Assembly: GCA_964017155.1 (NCBI GenBank)
Contig: OZ024858.1
Coordinates: 29,379,687-29,443,686 of the forward strand
Source: Oasisia sp. SBJ-2009
Lineage: Eukaryota > Annelida > Polychaeta > Sabellida > Siboglinidae
Reading direction: 5' to 3'
Length of the DNA: 64,000 nucleotides
Program-made: the position numbers and the translations under genes
Notes under the pieces: generated by a model
What the model saw: only the letters and a program-made list of their open reading frames with translations
Database searches by the model: none
Told to the model about the DNA's origin: nothing
In this document: piece after piece, positions 22,191 through 33,680 of the stretch
Layout of the letters: each line of letters starts with the position of its first letter
How positions within the stretch are numbered: the first letter of the stretch is position 1

Positions 22191-24773
22191 TCACTGCAAC
22201 GGTAACGCTTGTACCGCATTGGCGAATCTCCTCAACGGGTATCCGAGCAATAGAAGATGCGTGACAGCGTACTCCTCACAGCTGCTGTTTAAAGCAGCGT
22301 TGACGACTGTGTTTCTAGGAGCTGTCGGGAAAAACATCCGCAGTCGTACAACGCCAAGTATAAAATCAAGAGGACCGTGTTCGTCTATTCGTCGCAACTT
22401 GTTCTTGTACTCGATAGCGAGTTGTTCCTTAAGTATGTCCAGCTGCCTGCGGTCCGCCCGCAGAATAATGGATGCCTTGCATTGGGCGGTCAGGTAGGCC
22501 CTTGCGCGAGCCGTCTCATCGTCGCGCCAGCAGAAGAGTACGAAGAAGACGACGACCAAGATCAGTTCCAGCATCAGTAGAAACACATACCAATACTCCG
22601 CGAGCAGCATAAACAGTCTATACAAGAAAGACAACAACAGTATTGTGTTAACAGGGTCATCATCCCGTGGGTATGCCAAAACGCATACGTGTTTTTCGTC
22701 GCAGTATCCCGTGTCTCCATTACAAGGGCCAGGCTTCTGTCGGTAGATCGGCTCGTGCAGGTCGTCGGTGTCGGACAGCTTGTACGCGGGCCTGCACCCG
22801 ACCCCGGTCGAGTTGTCAGTCGAGCAGCACAACTGGCAAAGTTCGTCACTAGCGCCAGAACAGTGACATTCGTGCCAGCCGTGGGCCTTACATCGACTGA
22901 CGCTGCAGGAACCACGGTAACACACGCGCACGCCACCGGCACATGGCTCTAAATCGCGCACCGGCGCCGCCTCCGGACAGTCGGCGCTCGTTTTGCTGCA
23001 CACGACAGCCCGTGTACACTCTGTTCTGGCGCGGCATTCTCGCCGCCCCGTCTCCAACTGACACTCGTTCGTGCAGCAAAGAGACACTTTAGGGCTGCAC
23101 ACGTAACCCTTGTTTCGTGCTATCCGACAGCCCTGTTGGACCTGTGTCGGAGGCAAGCAGCAATTGTCAAAGGCTTGGCAAAGTAGGTCTGGACCACAAT
23201 CGCATTCCTCGCCAGGTTCCCGTATGTAGTTGCCGCAGTAACTGTTCTGTGCGTATTTTTTCAGGCAAGTTCCCTTGGATTTCACCACCGGGCCCATGCT
23301 CCTAATGCTGCACGGAGAGAAAATGAAGTTGTTCGATTTGTTCTCAGATGAGTAATCTGGGTGCATCACATACACTCCGTACTTTCCGCTCGGTAAGCAT
23401 TCCTGTGTTTTGTCGTGGCTGGCGCCAAACGCGTGTCCCAGTTCGTGAACGAGCGTCATAGCAAGACCTCTCTTTGAATATGCAACGTGGCTTTTCACGG
23501 AGGAAATTACCAGCACATTGTAACTTTTCAGTCTGTTGTTCCGTTTCACCCGTTTCGCACAGATTCCCCCCAAACAATCATTGGAAGATGCGCACCCCAT
23601 AAACGAATCACTAGCGATTTCATGATCGAAGTTTCGATGCGTAAACAACACACCGAGACAGCTGCGGCTGAAATCGTGGTCTGCGAAAGATGTCACCACC
23701 GTGTCAGGTTGGGTACTTCTGCTGAGAACATAGTCCGGTGAGGAGGCAGTTGTGAATATGGTCATCTCCTTGATCATAAACCCAATATTGTCTGCTACCC
23801 TGTCCGTCCCGAAGTCAACACGCCTGAAGCTATGGTCTGCGAGTTTGATCACAAATGAAATGATATCGACAGTTTTGTCAACAAAACCGCCACAATAAGT
23901 GTTGAAGAAACTATGGTCGACGACTACTGATAGTTCACAGACTGTGTAGAGTGGACGGGTGTTCTGTCTACGCCACCTAGTCTTGGCTAAGCTTATGTTT
24001 GCGCTCTTTCTTGCAAGCATTTCGTTAAAATTACGATTGCCGCCGCGAAGCGTCCGATTGAAAGTCTGACTCCAACAATCGTGATCACGTGCTTGTATTC
24101 CCATGTCCCTGGGATTAGGTATTATTGGCCGTGACATAGCCAGGTCTGTTTCTCTGTACACCACCGCTCTATGTGTATTATGTCGACCAATTACACTGAA
24201 ATACTTCCGTCTTGGTTCTACATAATAAGTTTCAACTGGTGTGTAAATAACACCATCTAAAATACCGTCGTTATATCTCCCGTGGAACATCGACATCGGT
24301 TCATCATGCAAATAGCCGTTGAAATAATGTTCAAAACTGTAGTTTACAATTTGTCGTCCGACTTTTTTAATCAGAGTAACTGTCATGTTGTGCTGAAAAA
24401 TAGCTTTATGCTGCGTTCGTTCAGCGTGTAAAACCAGAATGAATCGTTTATGAAATGCAACAAAGCGTACTTCCAATTCGTGGTCGTAACGGATCGTTGG
24501 ATTAGTTCGATGTCTGACAACGAAAGTCACATTTTTATAACAAACTATGTTATTTGTCAAAGATCTACACGTACATGTTTGTCGTTGGCGTCGTTTCATG
24601 ATATTTGGTTCCCCTTTCAACTTGGTTGGCGACGCTGTTGTTGTTGTTGTCGTTGTACTTGTGGTTGACGTTGACGATGTGGCTAGCGGCGATAAAACTG
24701 ACCCAGAAGCGTTGACGTTGTGTATGATACACATCATTATCCATGTAATACAACGTGCAACATACCAGTTCAT
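22191..24773 (-). CDS. ADAM10: ADAM10-like transmembrane metalloprotease, intronless (copy B)
   Basis: An 860-residue paralogue of the protease at 11324-14014 with the same domain order. After a short N-terminal hydrophobic segment lies a Thr/Ser-rich low-complexity stretch (about 22-50) absent from copy A. The prodomain ends at RWRR (266-269). The zinc site HELGHAFGASHD has ligands H443, H447, H453 and catalytic E444, with a Met-turn at GVYVMHPDY. The disintegrin/Cys-rich region begins near 508, the membrane helix spans about 725-748, and the tail is about 110 residues, shorter than in A. The Cys-rich block and the juxtamembrane tail (LRMFFPTAP) are strongly conserved with A. The similarity begins a few bases before the ATG (tggaATGAAC in both) but I see none after the stops. 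An intact intronless frame with every catalytic residue suggests a functional retrogene or a duplicate of one. The two genes converge tail to tail. Confidence 0.93.
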   Translation of the reverse strand: MNWYVARCITWIMMCIIHNVNASGSVLSPLATSSTSTTSTTTTTTTASPTKLKGEPNIMKRRQRQTCTCRSLTNNIVCYKNVTFVVRHRTNPTIRYDHELEVRFVAFHKRFILVLHAERTQHKAIFQHNMTVTLIKKVGRQIVNYSFEHYFNGYLHDEPMSMFHGRYNDGILDGVIYTPVETYYVEPRRKYFSVIGRHNTHRAVVYRETDLAMSRPIIPNPRDMGIQARDHDCWSQTFNRTLRGGNRNFNEMLARKSANISLAKTRWRRQNTRPLYTVCELSVVVDHSFFNTYCGGFVDKTVDIISFVIKLADHSFRRVDFGTDRVADNIGFMIKEMTIFTTASSPDYVLSRSTQPDTVVTSFADHDFSRSCLGVLFTHRNFDHEIASDSFMGCASSNDCLGGICAKRVKRNNRLKSYNVLVISSVKSHVAYSKRGLAMTLVHELGHAFGASHDKTQECLPSGKYGVYVMHPDYSSENKSNNFIFSPCSIRSMGPVVKSKGTCLKKYAQNSYCGNYIREPGEECDCGPDLLCQAFDNCCLPPTQVQQGCRIARNKGYVCSPKVSLCCTNECQLETGRRECRARTECTRAVVCSKTSADCPEAAPVRDLEPCAGGVRVCYRGSCSVSRCKAHGWHECHCSGASDELCQLCCSTDNSTGVGCRPAYKLSDTDDLHEPIYRQKPGPCNGDTGYCDEKHVCVLAYPRDDDPVNTILLLSFLYRLFMLLAEYWYVFLLMLELILVVVFFVLFCWRDDETARARAYLTAQCKASIILRADRRQLDILKEQLAIEYKNKLRRIDEHGPLDFILGVVRLRMFFPTAPRNTVVNAALNSSCEEYAVTHLLLLGYPLRRFANAVQALPLQ

Positions 24774-26848
24774 TCCAATTTAATCTTCTATGTGTCCTAT
24801 AACTATTCACTAGTTTAATGCATCCCAGTAGTAAGTAAAGGTGTTACAAATAAAATATAAAATAAAAAACGAATTCTCCCTCCTTCCGGGATCGCTCGTT
24901 ACGTTATATTTACAGGGGACCAATCATTACTTTGGCAACACCGTAACACTTACCTCAAGTCCTTACCTCAATTCCGGTCAATAATTGCCCAAAATTGAAC
25001 ATTGAAGCCGTCCCAATGTTTATTTTCTGATGATTCAGTTTCTCTATTTATGTATTTTTTTATGCTTTATCTGTTTCTATATTGAAGGCTGATTAATTTG
25101 AATGAAAACATAATTATAGGACCTGTAGATCTAGTTGACCTCTCCAATCTCTTCGGAGGTGGGAGTTAAGTTAATGTATTGTCCTAGCCTGATCTGTGTC
25201 GTCTTACTAATGACTTTAGTAATTTAGTTGCAAAGAGAGAAGAACATTTAACATAGAAAATAAAGTTGTAATGCAACTCAGATGGTATATAATTTAATTC
25301 AAAAGAACATGAAGTGGATACTATATATGTGATCCCCACTTTCGCCATAAACAATGTGAAATATCGTGTTAACAAAATAGTCGGCAGATTCTTACATCAT
25401 ATATTCGTATTCTAAATCACTACCATATATTTAATGAAATACTTAATTTTTTAAATGCCGAAATTGCCTTACCGCGAAAACACGCCACGGCTCTGTGGCG
25501 GAGTCGCGTTATGCACGAAAGTAATGTATTGTAGACGTAACGTTGTTAATTTTTCTATGACATTTATCATGCAAGTATCCATTAGTGTATTATTAGTCAT
25601 ATATTTTTACGATCTTGGTTAGTCATAGTTTAATTGATCAAAAACACGTTTCTGTTCTGTACCACGGAGCGCTCCCTATAAATAAATGAACGAATTTATT
25701 GGACCAAAACCGTGTCAGTCTCGCGCTCAAAAATGAAGTTGGGAACACTTGGGGCAGCGACGCGGTTTCTCCCATGTTAAAACGTACGGTTCATTTTTGT
25801 TTTGGCTGTATTATTCGGAACCTCCACACAATTGGTACATCAAAAAATATGGATATCTTTATTATTTCCGACGACGTAATTCCAGTTTTTGTTTCTCAGA
25901 AAAACAGCCCTTTTGGTTTTGAATTCAGTCCATTTCTTGTGGCCAGGAAGCTGGAGGATAGTGGTTGAGTGTAATAAAATGATAATATTGAAGATACTGA
26001 TGTGGAATAAAAAGTTGTGATATTAAAAAACATGTTATTATTATTTGACCTTGAGCTTCCTTGCATATTTGACCTTTTTTTAGATTTACGCCATAAATTT
26101 TGATAAAGTTAATTAAACATGGTTTTCTATTTATTAAATAAGTAATTTTGATTACTTAATTAGTTAACCTATATTTAACATTTCACCTATTTACCAGGTT
26201 TAATTACATAAAACGGGTGTGTAAATAATGAGTACTTATAAGGTCTATTAAACTACCCTACACTGTAACTATATATATATTATTATATTTATGTATGCCA
26301 TTCAGAATTTGATATGAATATACTGTCTGTATACTGTAAAATCTGAAGTTTGTTGATGACCTAATTAGTTTACCTACATTTAATATCTGATCTATTTACA
26401 ATGATTAGTCATGTGATAGAGCCATAATTAATAATGATATGGGACATTGTTTAGCTATTAAAAATTTCATTTAAAATACAGTGTGACCTGTTATGAACAA
26501 TTCATCTAGTTGACCTACTTTTAACATTTGGCCCATTTACAGCGATTAATGGGACTGGGCTGTATTTTATTAACAAATTAATTAAACATTTAGGGAAAAC
26601 ATTCAAGTAGAATAAATCCATACAAGTTAGTTGGTTCTGTAATTAGTAGCAAACAACAGGTATATTAATAGGGCATTAACTGATAAAACATTCTAATTGC
26701 ATGAATTTATTATTTAACATATTTCTGCATAGATGACAATTAATAACTTCATACTAGATGCATATACAAGGTAAGTCATTGCAGATACACTATATCATGT
26801 TCATGTTAAATCCATGTATATCCAACTGTTTGAAATATTCTGCATAAC

Positions 26849-26850
<2 letters not shown>
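24774..26850. other. AT-rich sequence without a recognised gene
   Basis: Possible promoter sequence of ADAM10-like copy B lies at its start, but I see no clear box. The frame at 25699-25968 is open for 89 codons but resembles nothing I know. Confidence 0.5.
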
Positions 26851-26856
<6 letters not shown>

Positions 26857-26927
<71 letters not shown>

Positions 26928-26968
26928 ATATTATATAAATGTATGTATGTATGTATGTATGTATGTAT
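26857..26968. repeat. (TA)n followed by (GTAT)n
   Basis: A (TA)n run of about 70 bp, a short interrupted TA segment, then about seven GTAT units. Confidence 0.95.
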
Positions 26969-27254
26969 AGTCATGACACGTTTTGTAATTCTGGCAGCGC
27001 CGTGTGTTGGTATACAGGTACAAGAACAGTTGTAAGTCAGTAGTTCAGCAATGTTTGTAGTTGTATAGGTATGTAACTACATGTATATCCAAGGTAATGC
27101 AGCAACGTTTGTAGTCCTACAGACATATCAATAACTGCAATTCCAAGGCAATGTCACAATGTTCATATGATTGTATTATTTATGCATGTAACTTTCAGCT
27201 GAACACCCGATGTGAAATAGTAACCAGACGGCATTCACGAGGAGCCACAACATA

Positions 27255-27488
27255 TCAGAAAGTGCATAGAGTATTCGTTTGATGTTTTGGTAGCAACAGT
27301 GATTGTTCATTCAGAACGTGTGATGAGCTACCATTTTCATAACGTTGATCAGAGTATCTTTGAATGTAAGTTATAACTGCAAGAGCATCAACCATTTTGT
27401 AGAGAGGCTGACTCCAGCCACTTGTGCAGAGATGAGAAGTGCCAGCTGTCGAGGAAGAATTGATCCATGCCTGTGTCAAGTTCCACAC
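27255..27488 (-). other. possible terminal exon of an unseen multi-exon gene
   Basis: On the minus strand, ttttatttagtttcag (ending at 27489) is a good 3' splice acceptor and is followed directly by an open frame of 77 codons to a stop. The frame begins at a GTG, so it would be entered by splicing and not by a start codon. The encoded peptide (WNLTQAWINSSSTAG at its start) is not recognised. This is a weak call, resting on the acceptor and frame length only. Confidence 0.25.
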
Positions 27489-27779
27489 CTGAAACTAAAT
27501 AAAACATGCAACATATATTAAATTACTACACGTACGCAACAAACTATATAGATAAATGAATATGATGTATTTCTCCAGTTAACAACCATACAAACATGTA
27601 TCTACAACAACTATCTCACCATTGATAACCACCTGACAATAACAATACACGCCAGTTTATTTGTCACAGAAAATGCAACACATCAGACATTGTAGCGCAC
27701 TCGAAGATAAACTGTCATGTTATTGTATAGAGATCAACGTCAGTGTGATGAACTGCTCATGCTGTGAAATATAAATATT

Positions 27780-27955
27780 TCCTAATAACTGCTTTTACCA
27801 AATAATATTTTAATCATATCTAATTCTTATAACTTGTTTTATTGTACTCTCTTGTACAATATACTTTATTTATTATTATATTTATCGGATACCATAAGAG
27901 AATTTCCCCAAGAGGGACAAATAAAGGTATTTTGATTTGATTATACAATCTCAAT
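27780..27955 (+). mobile_element. LINE 3' end (3' UTR and tail)
   Basis: The segment ends gaatttccccaagagggaca followed by aataaaggtattttgatttgatt. A paired CCCC/GGGG-like hairpin just before AATAAA and a TTTGATT-type tail are characteristic of CR1/L2-like LINE 3' ends. No coding part is recognisable upstream, so it is a severely truncated insertion. Confidence 0.6.
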
Positions 27956-28740
27956 TAGTTGTATTCAAGCAACAATTTCACAAAGTCTCTTCCATCGCCT
28001 TAAACCACTGTCTTGTGCAGTGACATACCAACAATCAACACCATGCATAACTTTGTTGAACAATAATTATAATTATTTCAGCAATTGCAGACATTTTAGT
28101 TATGATAATTGTATTCTTGGAATAGGAAAATTATTAATTAAAAAAGAACTTATCCGGTAACTACATTTCACAAGTTACATAATATGTATATTTTAACAAA
28201 ACAACTTATTTATACTACACCTGAGACTGGACTGGACTACTCTTCTGATCATCCAACACTATATCACTATATCAGTCTATAGATAAACAAAGTCAATCTT
28301 CAAGGCCCGTATATAGATGTCAAAAAGGGCTACGTGAGCAAGTGATCTTGGATGCTGGATTGGTACTCAGTTTATTCGAGTTACTCGGGTAGCTCAATCG
28401 AAGTTGGCCTTTGTTACAAATTTTGAAACGGAAATGACCGCGAGATTTCAATACACTACCTACCGGATTCTGATGTACCTACCCGGCCAAATTGTGTTTA
28501 TTGTTCCGTTGACACTTGTGGAGACTTCAGACCCACCTCAAGTGTGCCGTTATAAATGTATGTTTGCCAACATTGGATACCTCACTGTAGCTCTAAATCC
28601 TAATCATAATCAATCAGCATTCCCAGTTATATTTACGTTTCACAAATATTGCGTTTTTGATACCCAAACAGCGCTACGATTTGTGCCAACCGCAGCGGCC
28701 GTGTGTAACTGTGTTATTGTGCCGTCCACATGGAATATTT
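27956..28740. other. no recognised gene
   Basis: One frame on the plus strand is open from about 28404 into the following GC-rich array, but its unique part matches no family I know and has no reliable start codon. Confidence 0.4.
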
Positions 28741-28778
28741 CAGGCTCCGGCTCTGGCTCCGGATCCGGCTCTCGCGCT

Positions 28779-28871
<93 letters not shown>

Positions 28872-28872
28872 A
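28741..28872 (+). repeat. (GGCTCC)n hexanucleotide array
   Basis: About 20 units of ggctcc with a few early variants. It translates as Gly-Ser, Ala-Pro or Glu-Pro repeats depending on frame and strand; no gene is implied. Confidence 0.97.
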
Positions 28873-28886
28873 CGGACCCTGACTCT

Positions 28887-29111
<225 letters not shown>

Positions 29112-29333
29112 TATATACCATCCGTCAGCTTTGTGCAACTGCGGCACGTTTATTTATAATTGATGCTGGATAATCCGTCAGGTGGCGCTATAGTCTGCCG
29201 TATTCGGTAGAGTGTGGAATGGTGGCGTTCCATTAATACGGTACACTAATTACTGTCAACTCTTACATACCTATTTACAGTACATCGAACTAACGATATC
29301 TTGATGCCATATTTGCTGTATGTGCCATATTTG

Positions 29334-29335
<2 letters not shown>

Positions 29336-29401
<66 letters not shown>
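29336..29401. repeat. (TA)n microsatellite
   Basis: A perfect TA run of about 66 bp, preceded by a duplicated tgccatatttgctgta (near 29306 and 29322). Confidence 0.95.
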
Positions 29402-29404
<3 letters not shown>

Positions 29405-30009
29405 GTATTAGGTCACAACTGGTGCCTTTTGCGATTGGAAGTCGAAAGCAAGTCAATACGTGGTCGAGCCTCAGATTGTCATGTGTTGTTGCGTTGTCTG
29501 TGTCCTCCTTATGGCCCTGGTTAAAATAATTGGACAAACTTTGTATGAGGCGTGCGAAGTAGACAATGTGGCTGATCCGCCTCAGTTGGTTCTTTGCGAA
29601 TGTTTCAAGCCACGCTCGGAATTTAGCCGTATAAAGCATGTCCGTCAATACATGACATCCGTCATGTCGACTATGACTTAGCGCGTATTTGATTAAATGG
29701 GCCGTAACGCACATATAGACAGAGAAATGTACACAATGATGAACATCGTTTGCCGTCTATGCAGGATTCAGTCGATTCGAAATGACATGTCTCCTCGTTA
29801 TATTGTTTTGCCTGTTTGCCAAGCTATTTCGTAATGACGGATAAAGAAGTAGTTGGAAACGTATTTACCAATGAATGCAATAAATGATTTATATCAACGT
29901 TAATTATAATCATAAAACTACATGTAGTGTTTGCAGCATGACGAGTGCTTCACAGAGATATCAATTAAGATAATGTTCGATATGAATGTTCATACTAAGA
30001 TATAGGGCA
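29402..30009. other. no recognised gene
   Basis: Short open frames on both strands, none recognisable. Confidence 0.4.
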
Positions 30010-30010
30010 C

Positions 30011-30084
<74 letters not shown>
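30010..30084. repeat. (TA)n microsatellite
   Basis: An almost perfect TA run of about 75 bp about 100 bp before the 22-bp minisatellite. Confidence 0.95.
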
Positions 30085-30085
<1 letters not shown>

Positions 30086-30183
30086 CCAGTGGCGAAGTGG
30101 TGATGAGAGCAGGCTCTCGTGATATTGTCATGTCTCGATACGACGGAACCTACTGTTAGCAAGAGATCGCACGGCATATGTAG

Positions 30184-31232
30184 TGAAGGGACGGGCCCTG
30201 AACGTGAAGGGACGAGTGCCTGAACGTGAAGGGACGAGTGCCTGAACGTGAAGGGACGAGTGCCTGAACGTGAAGGGACGAGTGCCTGAACGTGAAGGGA
30301 CGGGCCCTGAACGTGAAGGGACGGGTGCCTGAACGTGAAGGGTCGAGTGCCTGAACGTGAAGGGACGGGCCCTGAACGTGAAGGGACGGGTGCCTGAACG
30401 TGAAGGGACGGGTGCCTGAACGTGAAGGGACGAGTGCCTGAACGTGAAGGGACGGGCCCTGAACGTGAAGGGTCGAGTGCCTGAACGTGAAGGGACGTGT
30501 GCCTGAACGTGAAGGGTCGAGTGCCTGAACGTGAAGGGACGGGCCCTGAACGTGAAGGGACGGGCCCTGAACGTGAAGGGACGGGTGCCTGAACGTGAAG
30601 GGACGAGTGCCTGAACGTGAAGGGACGAGTGCCTGAACGTGAAGGGTCGAGTGCCTGACCGTGAAGGGACGGGTGCCTGAACGTGAAGGGTCGAGTGCCT
30701 GAACTTGAAGGGTCGAGTGCCTGAGCGTGAAGGGACGAATGCCTGAACGTGAAGGGTCGAGTGCCTGAACGTGAATGGTCGAGTGCCTGAACGTGAAGGT
30801 TCGAGTGCCTGAGCGTGAAGGGACGAGTGCCTGAACGTGAAGGGTCGAGTGCCTGAACGTGAAGGGACGAGTGCCTGAACGTGAAGGGTCGAGTGCCTGA
30901 ACGTGAAGGGACGGGTGCCTGAGCGTGAAGGGACGAGTGCCTGAACGTGAAGGGTCGAGTGCCTGAGCGTGAAGGGACGAGTGCCTGAACGTGAAGGGTC
31001 GAGTGCCTGACCGTGAAGGGTCGAGTGCCTGAACGTGAAGGGATGGGTGCCTGAACGTGAAGGGACGGGTGCCTGAAAGTGAAGGGATGGGTGCCTGAAC
31101 GTGAAGGGATGGGTGCCTGAACGTGAAGGGATGGGTGCCTGAAAGTGAAGGGACGGGTGCCTGAACGTGAAGGGATGGGTGCCTGAAAGTGAAGGGACGG
31201 GTGCCTGAACGTGAAGGGACGGGTGCCTGAAC
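30184..31232 (+). repeat. 22-bp minisatellite with 21-bp variants, about 48 units
   Basis: The unit contains gtgaagggacgagtgcctga. A 21-bp version has gggccctgaa in place of gggtgcctgaa. Variants in the central trinucleotide (acg, tcg, atg) are interspersed. The unit length is not a multiple of 3, so reading frames rotate. The last unit stops inside cgggtgcctgaacgg and passes straight into a LINE coding end (RVPERGNRSRGRR). Confidence 0.93.
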
Positions 31233-31430
31233 GGGGCAACAGGAGCAGAGGACGGCGCAGTAAGACGTGGCGCAGGACATTACTGAAGATCTGGGAGAAA
31301 TGGACATTACTTGGAATGGGGAGCGAAAAACGGCGAAAGACCGTATTAAAAGACGAAAATTCGTTGACCGATATCGCGAAAGGAAGAGGAGGACCAAGCG
31401 TAAGTAAATAAGTAAGTAAGTAAGTAAGCA
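31233..31430 (+). mobile_element. LINE 3' end: C-terminal coding remnant and (AAGT)n tail
   Basis: The frame starts GNRSRGRRSKTWRRTL, matching the G-x-R-x-R-G-R-P-x-K-T-W-R-x-T block near the C-terminus of RTE/jockey-like LINE polymerases. After a frameshift, another frame continues EMDITWNGERKTAKDR and KFVDRYRERKRRTKRK before a stop near 31404. This is followed by (taag)n, the tail type of many LINEs. The 5' part is missing and is replaced by the 22-bp array. Confidence 0.75.
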
Positions 31431-33300
31431 CAGCGCGTTATCCAGACATCGCGACTGTTCAAAGTGCTTCATACCTAATAATTTATGGATTTCATGGAAT
31501 AGCATTAATACTTAGAAAGATGAATGATTATTAGTTATTTATGCCACCAATAAGTAGTACCCCAGTTTGACGAGTTAGAAGTCTGAACACTAAACAATTA
31601 TAACTGGAGAGACAAAACCCCGGTAGGTCTACGTATTAATAAAAACGACTAATAACAAAATATTAAATACTGCTTTATATCATTCATATGTATGTAATTG
31701 TCATAATTCGTGTTTTATTCTCATTACCAATATTCGTATTGGCAAACACGGCAACAGAATGCGAAGGCAATTATACATAACTCCTATTTACACTAAGGAT
31801 GACGTCACTTAAGACAGGAACAAAAACTCACTAGAGTCGCTCTAACGCAAATTCTGGCTCATTGCTCATATACATCATATATTTTATAACACAACGTAAT
31901 TATTAAAAAAAACTTAAGTAGTTAAGTATTGTTATTAAAGTCACCAGTATTCGAAGCTTACTCAGCGTTTTTTCTTTATAATATGTTCATTAATTTTCAT
32001 CTATATTGATAAACATTTGCCAAACCAGAGAGTTTTATTTCTATTCCATAGCGTTTTCAAAGTAGTCGAATTGATTTGCACAGATACCAAGATGTCGACT
32101 TGAATACATTACATACGGTTTGACTCCAACTAATTTCCAGGAATCGCGCAAGACGTAGACAAAACGAATCTGTATCTCTGACCAAGCGGACCTTTTGCTG
32201 ACGAAATGACAAATGCCTTTAACATTGTCAAAACGAGCAACGTTTTCATGTGACATTTAGTGACACCCAGGATCGCTCAGTGAATACGCGCATCTTCCGA
32301 GAACACCTCGCCGTGTAGCCACAAAATAATTGAATCACAAAACGTTGATGGATTACAGAGTACGGCCACCTGGTCAATGGCTACAACCGCCAGCCACGTC
32401 AGGTTGACCGCTATTTGTCCGTGCGTCCTGCCGTACATTGCTGGTTAGTCTCGCTTAACCGAGTGTCGCTCGGCTGCGTAACATATCCGAGAAGACAGTC
32501 TGGAGACTTGGCCGGTTTTTGAATGTCTTCCGGGTGCGGCTAAACAATGCTGCCACCTCGCGGATACTGGTTAATCCTGCCGTAATTCCTATTTCATAAA
32601 CAACTGCAAATTTGTAGTTCTATTTATTTTTGTGTTTGTATAAGTTTAATTTTGAATATTTTTTATAATACAGCATTATCTGAAAACTGTATCGTTATTT
32701 AATTTGTTATTTCAAATTCGGCCTGAGAACCAATCAGCGTCTCCACTCTAATCTGGGGTAAGGCCGCCTTGTCGGTTACATCAGCATCCCATTCATATCC
32801 AAGGCGGAGTTGAGAGGCTGAAAGATGCTGCCACCTGACGGAGTCTGGTTAACCGAGGCTACAGGTGGACGTAAACTTACATCCGGATTACGAACCGCTC
32901 GCTACGAACGGTAGTGACAGACAAATTGAAGACATCAGCGTCTCGGTCCGATGGCGACAATTGGACATGTGCAGTGAAAAGCAGCTGTGTCTTTTCGAAT
33001 TGTTTCGAAATCTTTTCATCGACTGTTCGCCAATGTTCCATACACCGTTCGTTCGCCAGATATTGTGCTTATCCGTACACGTTTCTGCAACTTTTGATTT
33101 GCTGTCGATCAAGCGGAAGAACGGCCACTGAGCGTGCGCAGTTCGACGTATGTTCAGGAGAGCGGTCGAAAACCTTATACGTCACTCGCCTTACCCTCCC
33201 TGCCAACTGAGGTACATGCACTCATTGTGTGATAGCTACCTGACGTAATGCCACTGCAGTAGCCTAGCTCAGCTGTCTTGACCTGTCCCGATCACGATCA
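31431..33300. other. no recognised gene; short repeated motif
   Basis: A 30-bp sequence containing atgctgccacct and ctggttaa occurs at 32549-32579 and again at 32824-32854 with a few changes. No protein-coding region is supported. Confidence 0.4.
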
Positions 33301-33320
33301 CGTCACGAACACATACAGGT

Positions 33321-33680
33321 CAACATGGCCGCGTCATGAATAGATACGTCCTGAATAGATGCAGACGCGTTCGGGTATACGCTGCGTTCCAGTCATCTCG
33401 TTCAGATGGTAAACACAAGTTGTCAACTGGTAAATACCCGAGTACCTCCAATAAACGACTGGTAAATGTCTACATTTGGGTCACGTAGGGGTCACGCACG
33501 ACCTGGTATTCACGAGGTCTTTGGATAGCAGAAGTAGTCAGCGATGCGAAGCAAGGTCAGCTGTTCTCAGCAGACATGGCGGTGTCATCCGTTTCCGCTT
33601 TGATATATAGTTATAGTCGGCGACCGGAAGTGGCGGGCGCACTTTTATGACGACGACACTAACTAGCCAACATGGCGGCG
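33321..33680 (+). promoter_or_regulatory. candidate ETS/YY1-type promoter next to the receptor stop codon
   Basis: ccggaagtg (33624-33632, an ETS/GABP-type site) lies 36 bp before caacatggcggc (33668-33679, a YY1-type site). This pair is common in TATA-less animal promoters. Two related copies, caacatggccgcgtca (33321) and gacatggcggtgtca (33573), lie upstream. It would drive transcription on the plus strand, antisense to the receptor gene that ends at 33681. This is inferred from motifs only. Confidence 0.3.

Noticed and set aside
11324..24773. The ADAM10-like pair as one recent inverted segmental duplication
   Set aside because: Similarity stops at the coding ends, and the proteins differ widely in the prodomain and tail, so a recent block duplication is unlikely.
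30010..31505. 473- and 449-codon minus-strand frames over the 22-bp array
   Set aside because: They are 22-residue periodic readings of the minisatellite; three 22-bp units make 22 codons.
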